From assembly GCF_000712975.1 (NCBI RefSeq), contig NZ_JHQL01000004.1, positions 248,001-312,000 of the forward strand: a stretch of DNA of 64,000 nt, given 5' to 3'. The notes below the pieces were generated by a model. It did no database searches, had not been told where the DNA came from, and saw nothing but the letters and a program-made list of their open reading frames with translations. Both the position numbers and the translations under genes were made by a program. This document shows, one piece after another, positions 19,961-28,820 of this stretch. How positions within the stretch are numbered: position 1 is the first letter of the stretch; every line of letters starts with the position of its first letter. Source of the stretch: Vreelandella neptunia (GTDB lineage Bacteria > Pseudomonadota > Gammaproteobacteria > Pseudomonadales > Halomonadaceae).

Positions 19961-22900
19961 TCGAGGACACCCACTGGCGCTGCTTTAGAAAGCAGCTCCT
20001 CCAGGTCATAGTTGATACTGGCCACGCCAAAGTCAGGTTCACTTGTAAAGGGCTTCTGCACGTAATAAGGCCCTTCTACGCTTTTCCCATCCACGATGAC
20101 GATAGCCAGCCAGAATTTATCGGCTTGGTTAAGGCCGTAGATGATCTCGTTGCGAGAGACAGTAATGGTGCTCTGCCCTTTTGCACGCCCCTTCACCTCA
20201 ATATGGCGGTCAGGCAGAATCGAGCCATCCGGGTTGGCTGGCGGGCGAGCCGTTACATCCCAACCACATTTCTGGTCAGAGACGTCAAACACTTGGTGGC
20301 CCATGGCGCGCTCGGCGTCCATTACCGCCTGCATAGCAAGCTGTTCGATGCGGGCACGGGCCTGAGCATCGACGCTGAACTGGGTCTCGCCTTGGCGCTC
20401 GGCCAGTAGCCCCTGCGGAATCACCAGGGCGCCGCCGATCACCACCGGCGTGCTGGAGACCACCTGCTTCATAGCATCGAGCTCGCTGCGGCGCTGGTTG
20501 AGCCGCTCGGTCAGCTCATCCACCCGCCTGCGCGCCATCTCTGGCTGCATGCGCGGCTGCTTTCCGGCCTTCATATCGTCGGTGAGTTTGATATAGCGAT
20601 CCGACCAATAATTGATCTCTTTAACCAGCCGCTCATTGACGGCATTGAGCACCTTGTCGGCGTGGCGTTCGCGGCGCCCCTTCACCTCGTGGAAGTGCTC
20701 AGGCACAAGCGCTTGTACAGCATGGTTGAGCGCTAGGGCCTCTAGGTCGCCAGTGATCCATGGCGCTTTGAGCACATCCTGCACCAGGTTGAGTTCATGA
20801 TCATCGATGGGCTGCATGTCCAAATGCGGCGCCCAGCCAGCATGAGTTGCCCGGCCCTGCTCGTCGATTTCCACGAACTGTAGGCGGCGTGAAACCACCC
20901 TGGGCGAGCCGTTGCCCTGTTTCTCCACCTCACGCACCGAGTGATCGACCATGAACAGCACTTTAGGCTCAGTGCTGTCGTCGTTGGGGTCTACCAGCAC
21001 GGCGCCCTGCTTTAGCTTGGCCCTGTGGGCCTGCAGCACCAAATCGGTCGTGGCATGCATTAGCGGGTGCATGGGGTGAATCAAGTCCGCCATTGGCTTG
21101 CCAGGCAGGCGTACATGCTCTTTCTCAAAGCAGATACGCTCATATTTTCTCAGCACTGGTGTTCTACTTTCTCCAACGATGCGATCCCGCTCACGTATGG
21201 CGGCGGGAACGTGGCGTACTTCATAGCGCCCTTGCTCTCTTGGGCGCATTTCGCCTCGCAGCCCTTGAAATGCTTCAGTGAAAAAAGCGCGGATAAAGTA
21301 GGGCTGTAGCTTGCGTGCTTCGGCCTTTTCCATCTCCTCCTTCACCGCGTATAGCTCTTCCAGGCCCATATGCTGTTCGACGAGGGCATTCCGGCGAATG
21401 ATCTCGCGCAAGTGGTCGGTATCCAACGCACCTTCAATCACTTGCTCTAACCGCGACTTCACTTCGTCGGACTCGCCATAGCGAATGGCTTCTACAAGCA
21501 AATCCTTCAGAGAGGTATTCTCAAACGCCTCACCAAGAATATCGAAGACCTTGCCACCAAGCGCGCTCTTCTCCACCTCGAGCTTGTCGAAAAGCTTCTG
21601 AAATACGGCACCTTCACGCGTCTCATTAGCCACCAGGTTCCATAGGTGGCAGACCTCAGTCTGGCCGATGCGGTGAATTCGCCCGAAGCGCTGTTCCAAG
21701 CGATTAGGGTTCCAAGGCAAATCATAATTCGCCATCAAGTTGGCATTCTGTAGGTTAACGCCCTCACCGGCGGCATCGGTGGCCACTAATACCAGCACAT
21801 CCGGGTCGTTGCGGAACTGCTCTTGGGCTTTACGGCGCTCATCACGGTTAGTGCCGCCATGGATGGTGATCACCGCCTCAGGGCAACCCAACAGGCTGCG
21901 GATGCGATCAACCAGATAGTTGAGCGTATCCTTGTGCTCGGTGAAGATGATCAGCTTTCGGCGGCTGCCGCCGGACGTGTACATCTCAGGGCTGTCTTGT
22001 AGCAGGTGCGAAAGCTCTTCCCACTTGCGGTCGTTACCAGATGCGACCAGCTGCGAGGCCTGCTCCTCTAAGTCCTGAAGAATCAGTATCTCAGCCTCCA
22101 ATTCGGGCACAGTCTCCGCGGCGGTGGCCTGATCCACTACCTGTTCGGCGTAGAGCTCGTACTCCTCGGCGCTCAGTTCTTCATCTAGCTCGTCTAAATT
22201 ATCTGGCAGTTCAATCTGCTTCTGTACCGCATAAGTGCCCAGGGTGGAGGCGACCTTCCCTTCATGAATAGCCTGACCACGAGCCATGAGCTTCATCTCA
22301 TTAAGGCGGTCTTCCAACTTGCGACGGCGCCGCTTGAGAGACTGGTAAATCGCCTCTGGGCTGGACGCCAACCGCCGCTGCAGCTGAGTTAGCGCGAAAC
22401 CTACAGTGCCCTTTCGTTTACCAGAGAGCGCATCGGCTCGGTTCATTTCGTTGCGAACGTAGTCGGTCACTTGCTCGTAGAGCGAAGCCTCTGCGTCGGA
22501 GAGGTCGTAATTAGCGGTGTAGGCGCGGCGTTCAGGGAAAAGTGGGGTGCCATCGAACTTGAGCAGTTCCTCCTTGACCCTACGCTGCATCATGTCGGAA
22601 ACATCGACCTTGTGGGCACCTTCGCGGAACTTGCCGTAGAAGCGGTCGCTATCAATCAGCGATAGCCAAATCTGGAAGTCTTCTTCCTTGCCATTATGCG
22701 GGGTGGCCGTCATCAACAAAAAGTGGCGGGTAATCGAGCCTAGCAGTTCACCGAGTTGGAAGCGCTTGGTCTTGTTGATCTTATTGCCGAAGTAGTTGGC
22801 CGATAGCTTGTGGGCCTCATCGACAATTATCAGATCCCACTCTGTATTGGCGAGCTTCTGTTGATAAAGCTCGTTGCGCGAGAGCTGGTCCAAGCGGCAG

Positions 22901-23508
22901 ATCAGTTGGTTTTGCTCGTCGAAGTAATTTCCAGAGGCGCACTGCTCCTGCTTCTCGCGACTGAATATTTCAAACTGTACGCCAAATTTTTCTAGTAATT
23001 CATCTTGCCACTGATCGGAAAGCCCACCTGGAGAGACGATCAGAATACGCTTGGCATCGGCACGCATCAGCAGCTCACGGATTAGCAATCCAGCCATGAT
23101 CGTCTTACCGGCGCCGGGGTCGTCAGCTAGCACGAAGCGTAGCGGCTGACGAGGTAGCATCGCCTCGTACACTGCGGAGATCTGGTGGGGGAGCGGCTCT
23201 ACGTTGGAGGTGTGCACCGCCATCATGGGATCAAACAGCGCCGCCTGGCTGATGCGGTAGGCCTCTAGGCCCAGCTTGAAGTCAGCGCCGGGGGCATCAA
23301 AGGCCCAAGGGCGCCCGGCCTGGGCCAACGAGAGGTTGGGCTCGTTGTCACGAAACAGCATCTGCTCATGAACCGCGCCCTGGCTATCCTTGAAGTAGAT
23401 GGTCAGCGCATCGGCGCCCACCGGCACCACGGCTACAACTCGTACCACCTCATCAGGCTTGATGCCGCGAACCTGAGCATCCTGTTTGATCTCTTCCAGC
23501 TTCAGCAT
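19957..23508 (-). CDS. SNF2-family helicase with C-terminal DUF3883-like nuclease domain
   Basis: Start set at ATG 23508 because ggaggg precedes it by about 7 bases; an extension to 23547 has no such site. The 1183-residue protein has an SNF2 core: A-D-D-P-G-A-G-K-T (about 127-135), V-D-E-A-H-K-L-S near 228, L-M-T-A-T-P-H-N-G, and helicase-C motifs [11 protein letters not shown] and [10 protein letters not shown] near 590-630. Near residue 1100 the sequence [11 protein letters not shown] followed by I-T-V-S-R-N-E resembles DUF3883 domains with a PD-(D/E)XK-like E-x-K. It is first in the operon and probably translocates on DNA. It resembles helicases of DISARM-type systems, but other DISARM genes are absent. 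Confidence 0.85.
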   Translation of the reverse strand: MLKLEEIKQDAQVRGIKPDEVVRVVAVVPVGADALTIYFKDSQGAVHEQMLFRDNEPNLSLAQAGRPWAFDAPGADFKLGLEAYRISQAALFDPMMAVHTSNVEPLPHQISAVYEAMLPRQPLRFVLADDPGAGKTIMAGLLIRELLMRADAKRILIVSPGGLSDQWQDELLEKFGVQFEIFSREKQEQCASGNYFDEQNQLICRLDQLSRNELYQQKLANTEWDLIIVDEAHKLSANYFGNKINKTKRFQLGELLGSITRHFLLMTATPHNGKEEDFQIWLSLIDSDRFYGKFREGAHKVDVSDMMQRRVKEELLKFDGTPLFPERRAYTANYDLSDAEASLYEQVTDYVRNEMNRADALSGKRKGTVGFALTQLQRRLASSPEAIYQSLKRRRRKLEDRLNEMKLMARGQAIHEGKVASTLGTYAVQKQIELPDNLDELDEELSAEEYELYAEQVVDQATAAETVPELEAEILILQDLEEQASQLVASGNDRKWEELSHLLQDSPEMYTSGGSRRKLIIFTEHKDTLNYLVDRIRSLLGCPEAVITIHGGTNRDERRKAQEQFRNDPDVLVLVATDAAGEGVNLQNANLMANYDLPWNPNRLEQRFGRIHRIGQTEVCHLWNLVANETREGAVFQKLFDKLEVEKSALGGKVFDILGEAFENTSLKDLLVEAIRYGESDEVKSRLEQVIEGALDTDHLREIIRRNALVEQHMGLEELYAVKEEMEKAEARKLQPYFIRAFFTEAFQGLRGEMRPREQGRYEVRHVPAAIRERDRIVGESRTPVLRKYERICFEKEHVRLPGKPMADLIHPMHPLMHATTDLVLQAHRAKLKQGAVLVDPNDDSTEPKVLFMVDHSVREVEKQGNGSPRVVSRRLQFVEIDEQGRATHAGWAPHLDMQPIDDHELNLVQDVLKAPWITGDLEALALNHAVQALVPEHFHEVKGRRERHADKVLNAVNERLVKEINYWSDRYIKLTDDMKAGKQPRMQPEMARRRVDELTERLNQRRSELDAMKQVVSSTPVVIGGALVIPQGLLAERQGETQFSVDAQARARIEQLAMQAVMDAERAMGHQVFDVSDQKCGWDVTARPPANPDGSILPDRHIEVKGRAKGQSTITVSRNEIIYGLNQADKFWLAIVIVDGKSVEGPYYVQKPFTSEPDFGVASINYDLEELLSKAAPVGVLE

Positions 23509-23712
23509 GCAGCTCCCTCCGCAAGTCGGCTTTTGCCGTTTCTTCATTTATCGTCAATCTGGGCCAGCTGGAGTATTGCCCCTACTGGGCCAATACTAAC
23601 TGATACGCTGATGTTATTCAGCGCTCCCCGCTCGAAACTCAGCCACTGCTCGCTTGGTCGCCTGCAAAAAATCAAATAAAAAAGAACTGTTACGAACAAG
23701 CCGCCAAACATA

Positions 23713-23992
23713 TGAACTGCGCCCCAAAAGTTGGACACTCACCCAACAATTGGAGTGTTTTTCATGGCGAAATATAATGAAGAGCTCAAACTGTTAGTAG
23801 TACAAAGCTATACGGAAGGACAACAGGCCAGTATTCCTAACCTTTCAGCCCGCCAGTTTCAGGCTGAAAGACCCAGCCAGAGGTGGGTAACCGATGTCAT
23901 GGAGTTCAATGTCCGAGGCGAAAAGCTCTACCTGTCTCCTTAGGCCGCTTAGTTTTTCACTGCTAACTGACCAAGTTGATGGGGTCAGTTTA
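23713..23992 (+). mobile_element. IS3-family (IS150-like) remnant with orfA-orfB fused by deletion
   Basis: The left end reads tgaactgcgccccaaaag and the right end, reversed, taaactgaccccatcaac, forming an imperfect terminal inverted repeat. Between them is one short frame (ATG 23764 region to 23943): its start, [16 protein letters not shown], is the beginning of orfA, and its end, [20 protein letters not shown], is from the DDE domain of orfB. Almost the whole transposase is missing, so it cannot move. It sits between the helicase start and the integrase fragment, 10 bp from the latter. Confidence 0.75.
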
Positions 23993-24002
23993 AAGGGGGC
24001 AA

Positions 24003-24173
24003 CGCACTCACGTTTTGCGGCACACGTTCAAAAGCCACTGCGTAGTAAACGGCGGTAACTTACTAACACTGCAAAAAATAATGGGACACCAAAGCATACA
24101 AATGACCATGCGTTATGCACATGTAGCCCCTGACCACCTGACGGAAGCCGTCACGTACGGGCCAAAATTTTAG
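24003..24173 (+). pseudogene. 3' fragment of tyrosine integrase (second copy)
   Basis: Open from 24003 to TAG 24171-24173 in the same frame as the integrase at 2118-2828: H-V-L-R-H-T-F, M-G-H-Q-S-I and M-R-Y-A-H-V are all present, with a few substitutions (for example Glu-Ala-Val for Glu-Thr-Val). Everything upstream has been lost, replaced by the IS3 remnant. It marks the right end of the middle island and shows that this island and the leftmost element used the same integrase type. Confidence 0.85.
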
Positions 24174-24248
24174 ACTGTAGACAGTTTGTAGACACTGGCA
24201 AAAAAGGTACAGCGGGGGAAGGAACTTAGAAGGGTAAGTCTTTGATTT

Positions 24249-24296
24249 AATGGTGGGCCCAGTAGGACTTGAACCTACGACCAAGGGATTATGAGT
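24249..24296 (-). other. Attachment-site copy 2 (tRNA 3'-end duplicate)
   Basis: Identical over 48 bases to 40384-40431 and 2904-2951. Similarity to the tRNA ends at 24296 (ttggcaa follows instead of cccctgc). This is the junction between the middle and right islands. Confidence 0.9.
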
Positions 24297-24488
24297 TGGC
24301 AACTATAACAATAAGTTACTGACAAATAAAGGGAAGTAGCCGTAATTTAGAAAAAGGTACAGTTCTTTTTAATCAGTAACTTAGCGAAAGTTAAGGATAG
24401 CACACGAAGCTGGTGTGTGTACTGCTGGTGTACCTTTTCAGGTCGGCAATAGAGTGGCCGCATGGCCCCCCTTCTGTGCTATCCTGTG

Positions 24489-24506
24489 GTTACCATGTAA
24501 CACATG
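24489..24506 (+). promoter_or_regulatory. Overlapping palindromes, candidate operator
   Basis: GTTAC-CAT-GTAAC (24489-24501) and CATGT-AAC-ACATG (24494-24506) overlap and end 11 bp before the antitoxin ATG. Ribbon-helix-helix antitoxins bind such paired short repeats to repress their own operon, so this is a good operator candidate. Confidence 0.5.
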
Positions 24507-24517
24507 AGGATTGTGTC

Positions 24518-24805
24518 ATGAGCGATGCTACCTTCACCTTTCGGGTCGACGAAAGCCTGAAAGCAGAATTTGCCAGTGCAGCCAAGGCTCACGATCGCAC
24601 CGGGGCCCAGCTTATACGCGACTTTATGCGCAACTATGTAGCGCAGCAGCAGGAAGCGCAGGATTATAACGCCTGGCTGAATGCCAAGGTAGAGCAATCA
24701 CGGGCCTCGGCAGAAGCTGGTAATCTGATACCTGCCGCCGATGTGGAAGCTAGGTTTGCTGCCCGCCGTGCGGCTACTCGTGCTCGTCTGGCGAAGTCTA
24801 AATGA
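24518..24805 (+). CDS. Ribbon-helix-helix antitoxin (ParD/RelB type)
   Basis: Start at ATG 24518, where the recognisable protein begins; a longer frame to 24413 has no ribosome-binding site and crosses the operator. The 95-residue product opens with F-T-F-R-V-D-E-S-L-K-A-E-F-A-S-A-A and R-T-G-A-Q-L-I-R-D-F-M-R-N-Y-V, a clear RHH DNA-binding domain. The rest is charged and Ala-rich, the usual flexible toxin-binding tail. The stop overlaps the toxin start (ATGA). It should neutralise the downstream RelE/ParE-type toxin and repress the operon. Confidence 0.85.
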   Translation: MSDATFTFRVDESLKAEFASAAKAHDRTGAQLIRDFMRNYVAQQQEAQDYNAWLNAKVEQSRASAEAGNLIPAADVEARFAARRAATRARLAKSK

Positions 24806-25089
24806 TGGAGTTGGTCTGGACGCCAGAGGCGATGCAGGATCGTGACGACATTTACGAATACATAGAGCCAGAGAATCCGCTGGCAGCCTTGACGTTGGAT
24901 GAACTGTTTTCAGAGAAGGCGGCACAGCTGGTAGACCACCCTGACAGCGGACGGTCTGGCCGTGCTCCTGGATCCCGAGAGCTGGTTGTTCACCCCAGCT
25001 ATATGTTGGTCTATGACGTTGTGGGGATGCAGGTGCGGGTACTGAGTGTGGTGCATACGGCTCGCCAGTGGCCGCCTTCTCTTGGATAA
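24802..25089 (+). CDS. RelE/ParE-family toxin
   Basis: The 95-residue protein shows the ParE/RelE superfamily pattern: W-T-P-E-A-M-Q-D-R-D-D-I-Y-E-Y-I, then L-V-D-H-P-D-S-G-R-S-G-R, G-S-R-E-L-V-V-H-P-S-Y-M-L-V-Y-D and V-R-V-L-S-V-V-H-T-A-R-Q-W-P. The ending V-H-T-A-R-Q-W-P is characteristic. Members either cut mRNA or poison gyrase; sequence alone does not decide which. Two ATG codons in tandem open the frame; the first overlaps the antitoxin stop. Confidence 0.85.
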   Translation: MMELVWTPEAMQDRDDIYEYIEPENPLAALTLDELFSEKAAQLVDHPDSGRSGRAPGSRELVVHPSYMLVYDVVGMQVRVLSVVHTARQWPPSLG

Positions 25090-25165
25090 AAGCTAACAGA
25101 GAACCATGCCGGGCTCGTGGGCCTCACTCCTTATAATAACGAATGGGAACGACAGGGAGCCGTCA

Positions 25166-26935
25166 ATGCATCGCATTAGCTGCATTCATATCGAGAACTT
25201 CAGAGCTTGCCGAAATGTCACCTTACCGCTGGACAGCTATACCCCCTTGGTAGGGCAGAACAATGCGGGAAAGTCCACGATACTTGAAGCCATTCGTTGG
25301 GTATTAAAGCCAAGCAATCTCAAGGCCTCTGATTTTCATGACGAGGAAGATCCTGTCTCCGTTGCCGCCTGTATTGATGGTATCTATGACGAAGTATTGG
25401 ATCGGATTCCTCATGCTAGGCATCGTCAGGCGATTGAGCCTTACTGCAGGGATGGAAGGCTCTGGATTCGAGTTACCGCAGCTAACACTAAGTCTAAAAG
25501 CCAGGAAGTCTGGAGTGTGGATGAATGCCCTGTAGATGGCGTTCCCGAGCAATGGCAGGCCTACCCTACCGGACTCCCACAAGCCGTCTCCAGCCTATTA
25601 CCTGAGCCGCTTCATGTGTTGGCCATGCATGATATTGGCGAAGATCTAGGCAAGGCCAAAACAGGAACAACGATTAAAGGGCTGCTGGATGAGATCATGA
25701 AGCCTTTGTTGGCGGCCCATGATGAGCTTACTACTGCGCTCGACACCATTCGCAATGTGCTGACCACGGGTGGAGAGCAACGCTCCAGCCATCTACAGCA
25801 GTTCGACACCAGTGCCACCGATGCGCTGGAGAATTTCTTCCCTGGCTTGGCGTTAGACCTGGATTTGCAAGTGGTAGACATTAAGGAGTTCTTTAAGGCG
25901 GGAGACTTGCACGTCACCGATACGGTCAGCGGTGACCGGCGACGTTTTGATCAGATGGGTACTGGTGCTCAACGCGCTATACAGATGGCACTGATTCGCT
26001 ATTTAGCGGATGTGCGCCGTACCGAAGATGACCGGCTTTCCCGCCGCCTGTTGCTGATTGATGAGCCAGAACTGTATCTGCATCCTCAAGGTGTACGGCG
26101 ACTGCGCGAAGCCTTGAAGACGCTTTCAAGTGCAGGTTTTCAGATAGTGTTTTCCACCCACTCTCCGCTTATGTTGAGCCGTGAAAATGCACCCAATACC
26201 GTGATTGTTGGCAATACGGTAGATGACGGTGTCACCGCTCGCAAGCCAATGAGTCAAGCTGTCCAGGACGCCCTTGAAGACGCTGAAAGTCAGTCACAAA
26301 CCCTGTTTGAGCTGGGGAACCTAGTAGACATCTATTTCGCAGATCGGGTGGTTCTCTGCGAAGGGAAAACGGATCGACGGCTATTACCACTCGCATATGA
26401 AAAGCTTTACCAACGTTCACCCGACCTAGATCACATTGCGTTTGTTTCCGTTGGTGGTTGCAACAGCTTTGCCAAAGCTTTGTCGGTGCTTAGCGCCATG
26501 GATATACGTTCTTGTGCCATAGCTGACCTGGATTTTGCCTATACCAACGCAAGAAAAAGCGGACTATTGGAGCGCGATGGTGCTGATATAGCCGCTGCTA
26601 AGGCAGCCTTGAGCCGACTACAAACAGAAAATGGCTTTACTCTGAACGGCGGACTTCCACAGAGATGTAGCCAGTGGAGCGCAGCAGATATCTGGGCCTG
26701 CTTTGCATCAGACGAGGAAGGCCAAGTCATTGCCCAAGGCAGCCATGAAGCACTGAAGGCCTCTCGGGTTTGGGCCTGGCCGCAAGGCTGCATCGAGCAG
26801 GTAACCGGTGCGGACGATAAAGGCGAAGACGCCATTATGGAACAGGAACAGCAGTTGCGTGCAATGAGCGCCGCAGAAATAGAACAGCAGATGCCCGCTT
26901 TCAAAGCGTGCTTCGATTGGATCAGGAGTCTTTAA
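25166..26935 (+). CDS. OLD-family ATPase/nuclease (AAA plus TOPRIM)
   Basis: Start at ATG 25166 behind agggag; an upstream ATG at 25106 lacks a site. The 589-residue protein has H-I-E-N-F-R-A-C-R at its start, Walker A G-Q-N-N-A-G-K-S-T (30-38), Walker B L-L-I-D-E-P-E-L-Y-L-H-P near 298, and then a TOPRIM domain beginning V-V-L-C-E-G-K-T-D-R-R near 394 with I-A-D-L-D-F about 60 residues on. This is the OLD layout, shared with phage-defence nucleases such as GajA of Gabija. No UvrD-like GajB is present; instead the stop overlaps the ATG of a type III methyltransferase gene (TAATG), so it is translationally tied to the restriction-modification pair. That linkage suggests a third functional subunit. 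Confidence 0.85.
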   Translation: MHRISCIHIENFRACRNVTLPLDSYTPLVGQNNAGKSTILEAIRWVLKPSNLKASDFHDEEDPVSVAACIDGIYDEVLDRIPHARHRQAIEPYCRDGRLWIRVTAANTKSKSQEVWSVDECPVDGVPEQWQAYPTGLPQAVSSLLPEPLHVLAMHDIGEDLGKAKTGTTIKGLLDEIMKPLLAAHDELTTALDTIRNVLTTGGEQRSSHLQQFDTSATDALENFFPGLALDLDLQVVDIKEFFKAGDLHVTDTVSGDRRRFDQMGTGAQRAIQMALIRYLADVRRTEDDRLSRRLLLIDEPELYLHPQGVRRLREALKTLSSAGFQIVFSTHSPLMLSRENAPNTVIVGNTVDDGVTARKPMSQAVQDALEDAESQSQTLFELGNLVDIYFADRVVLCEGKTDRRLLPLAYEKLYQRSPDLDHIAFVSVGGCNSFAKALSVLSAMDIRSCAIADLDFAYTNARKSGLLERDGADIAAAKAALSRLQTENGFTLNGGLPQRCSQWSAADIWACFASDEEGQVIAQGSHEALKASRVWAWPQGCIEQVTGADDKGEDAIMEQEQQLRAMSAAEIEQQMPAFKACFDWIRSL

Positions 26936-28818
26936 TGCCCACGCTTGAGTTTAAGGGTAAGCAGTTTGTTTATTCCCACCACCATGGAGTTCCATTTCGT
27001 GAATTACAGGTGGTGCCGGACAAGTCCCTGTCCAACGAAGGCAAAAAGCCTTCACTGGATGACAATCTGATCATTCATGGTGATAACCTGGAAGCGCTCA
27101 AAGCGCTATTACCTACCCATGCAGGCAAAGTAGACTGTATCTTTATCGATCCACCCTACAATACCGGCAACGAAGGCTGGTGCTACAACGACAATGTGCG
27201 CTCGCCGCTGATGAAGGAATGGCTAAAGAAGTCAGCTAATCCAGTAGATAAGGAAGATCTTGAGCGGCATGACAAGTGGTTATGCATGATGTGGCCGAGA
27301 TTATCTTTACTTCATGAGCTTCTCGCCGATACGGGAGTAATATTCGTATCAATAGATGATCATGAGGCTCATCGCCTAGAAATGCTCATGGAGGAAATAT
27401 TTGGGAAAGAAAATAATCAGGGCCGTATCGTTGCCAGGCTAAATCCAAAGGGCCGCCATCTAGACCGTTTTTTTGCAAAAACCCATGAATACGTTCAGAT
27501 TTTTTGCAAAAGGCAAGAAAGTGCAACCATCTATGGTATAGATAAAGATGAAAAAATGCTGGCGGAATACAATGAAGAAGATGAGGCGGGAAAGTTCCGT
27601 CTTATAGAACTAAGAAATAGAAACTCAGCATTCAACCCTGAAACAAGACCTAATCTATATTACCCGATATACGTCAATCCTGACGATGGGAAAGTTTCCC
27701 TTGAGAAAATTGGTCCATTTAGAGAGAAGGCTTTGCCGCTGGACTCTAGCGGGGAAGCTACTTGCTGGACATGGAACCCTAAAAAATTTGAAAAAGACCG
27801 CCACCTGCTAATTGGAAGGCCCGCCAGAGATGGCAGCTGGAGGGTATTCAGAAAAGATTATTTACCACCAGAGGCGGATGGCATCGCAAAAACTAAGCCA
27901 AAGACAATGTGGATTGATGCAGACCTGAATATGGATGCAAGCAGGAAAGTGGTGAGCGAAATCCTTGGTAAGAATGCTTTCGATTTTCCAAAACCTGTTT
28001 CCCTGATCAGTCGAATCCTGGAAATGGCGACAAGCAAAAATTCTATTGTTCTGGATTCTTTTTCAGGTTCAGGAACAACCGCTCACGCTGTCCTTGAAAG
28101 AAACAATAAAGATGGCGGCAACCGCCGCTTTATCATGATTGAATGTGAAGAGTACGCCGATACTCTGACCGCTGAGCGTGTTCGTCGAGTAATCAAGGGT
28201 TACCCTTACAAGGGCACCTATAGTGAAGAGCTTTATCGTGAAAATATTACATGGAGCACTTTCGAGAACAACAAAAAGCACAAGAAAGTAATGGATCAGG
28301 TGAATTCCATCGAAAACCTGAATGGTCACGAGTACGACAAGATCAAAAAACAGATCAAGGATGGCGTGCTCACCGTGACCGGTGAGCGCAAGGTGGAGAA
28401 AACCGCACCGGGGCTGGGTGGCAGCTTTACCTACTGCACCCTAGGCGAGCCTATTGATATCGAAAGCCTGCTGACAGGCAAGGATATGCCTGGTTTCGAG
28501 GCGCTGGCCCGTTATGTGTTCTACACCGCCACCGGGCAGTCACTGGAGAAAATCGGCAAACCTGCACCCGATGGCTTGATTGGCGAGACCGATCTCTTCC
28601 GGATACACCTGTTCTACCAGCCGAACACGGAGTGGCTGCGCTCCAATGAGGCGGCACTGAACGCTGAGCGGGTGGCTGCCATTGAGCAAAGCAACAAGAG
28701 CGGCAAACGCGCAATTGTCTTTGCGGTGGCCAAGTTCATGAGCCAGAAGGAGCTGACTGCCCGGCGCATCGAATTCTGCCAGCTGCCCTATGCCGTCCAT
28801 CGGATTCTGGGAGACTGA
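26935..28818 (+). CDS. Type III restriction-modification DNA methyltransferase (Mod)
   Basis: The 627-residue protein has the beta-class order of motifs: catalytic C-I-F-I-D-P-P-Y-N-T-G-N at about 68-79, then the SAM motif V-L-D-S-F-S-G-S-G-T-T near 370-380. N-terminally L-I-I-H-G-D-N-L-E-A-L is typical of type III Mod. It methylates adenine N6 at an asymmetric site and provides sequence recognition to the Res subunit. The part between the two motifs (about 27290-28110), where the target-recognition domain lies, is distinctly richer in A and T and in AAA/GAA codons than the two ends, indicating exchange of the specificity domain. Res follows after 2 bp. Confidence 0.9.
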   Translation: MPTLEFKGKQFVYSHHHGVPFRELQVVPDKSLSNEGKKPSLDDNLIIHGDNLEALKALLPTHAGKVDCIFIDPPYNTGNEGWCYNDNVRSPLMKEWLKKSANPVDKEDLERHDKWLCMMWPRLSLLHELLADTGVIFVSIDDHEAHRLEMLMEEIFGKENNQGRIVARLNPKGRHLDRFFAKTHEYVQIFCKRQESATIYGIDKDEKMLAEYNEEDEAGKFRLIELRNRNSAFNPETRPNLYYPIYVNPDDGKVSLEKIGPFREKALPLDSSGEATCWTWNPKKFEKDRHLLIGRPARDGSWRVFRKDYLPPEADGIAKTKPKTMWIDADLNMDASRKVVSEILGKNAFDFPKPVSLISRILEMATSKNSIVLDSFSGSGTTAHAVLERNNKDGGNRRFIMIECEEYADTLTAERVRRVIKGYPYKGTYSEELYRENITWSTFENNKKHKKVMDQVNSIENLNGHEYDKIKKQIKDGVLTVTGERKVEKTAPGLGGSFTYCTLGEPIDIESLLTGKDMPGFEALARYVFYTATGQSLEKIGKPAPDGLIGETDLFRIHLFYQPNTEWLRSNEAALNAERVAAIEQSNKSGKRAIVFAVAKFMSQKELTARRIEFCQLPYAVHRILGD

Positions 28819-28820
28819 GC

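Larger units (their letters stand above)
24003..24296 (+). repeat. 294-bp direct repeat, copy 2
   Basis: Gap-free partner of 2658-2951; contains the integrase 3' end, the spacer and the attachment core. Differences are scattered single substitutions, so the copies diverged by point mutation only. Confidence 0.9.

Noticed and set aside
5918..23508. Naming the operon DISARM, BREX or Dnd
   Set aside because: The helicase and methyltransferase recall DISARM, but DrmA, DrmB (DUF1998) and DrmC are absent; no BrxL/PglZ and no Dnd sulfur-transfer genes are seen.
24413..24517. N-terminal extension of the RHH antitoxin
   Set aside because: It crosses the palindromic operator, lacks a ribosome-binding site and does not look like protein of this family.
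25166..26935. Gabija system
   Set aside because: The ATPase-TOPRIM protein resembles GajA, but there is no UvrD-like GajB; the neighbours are type III Mod and Res.
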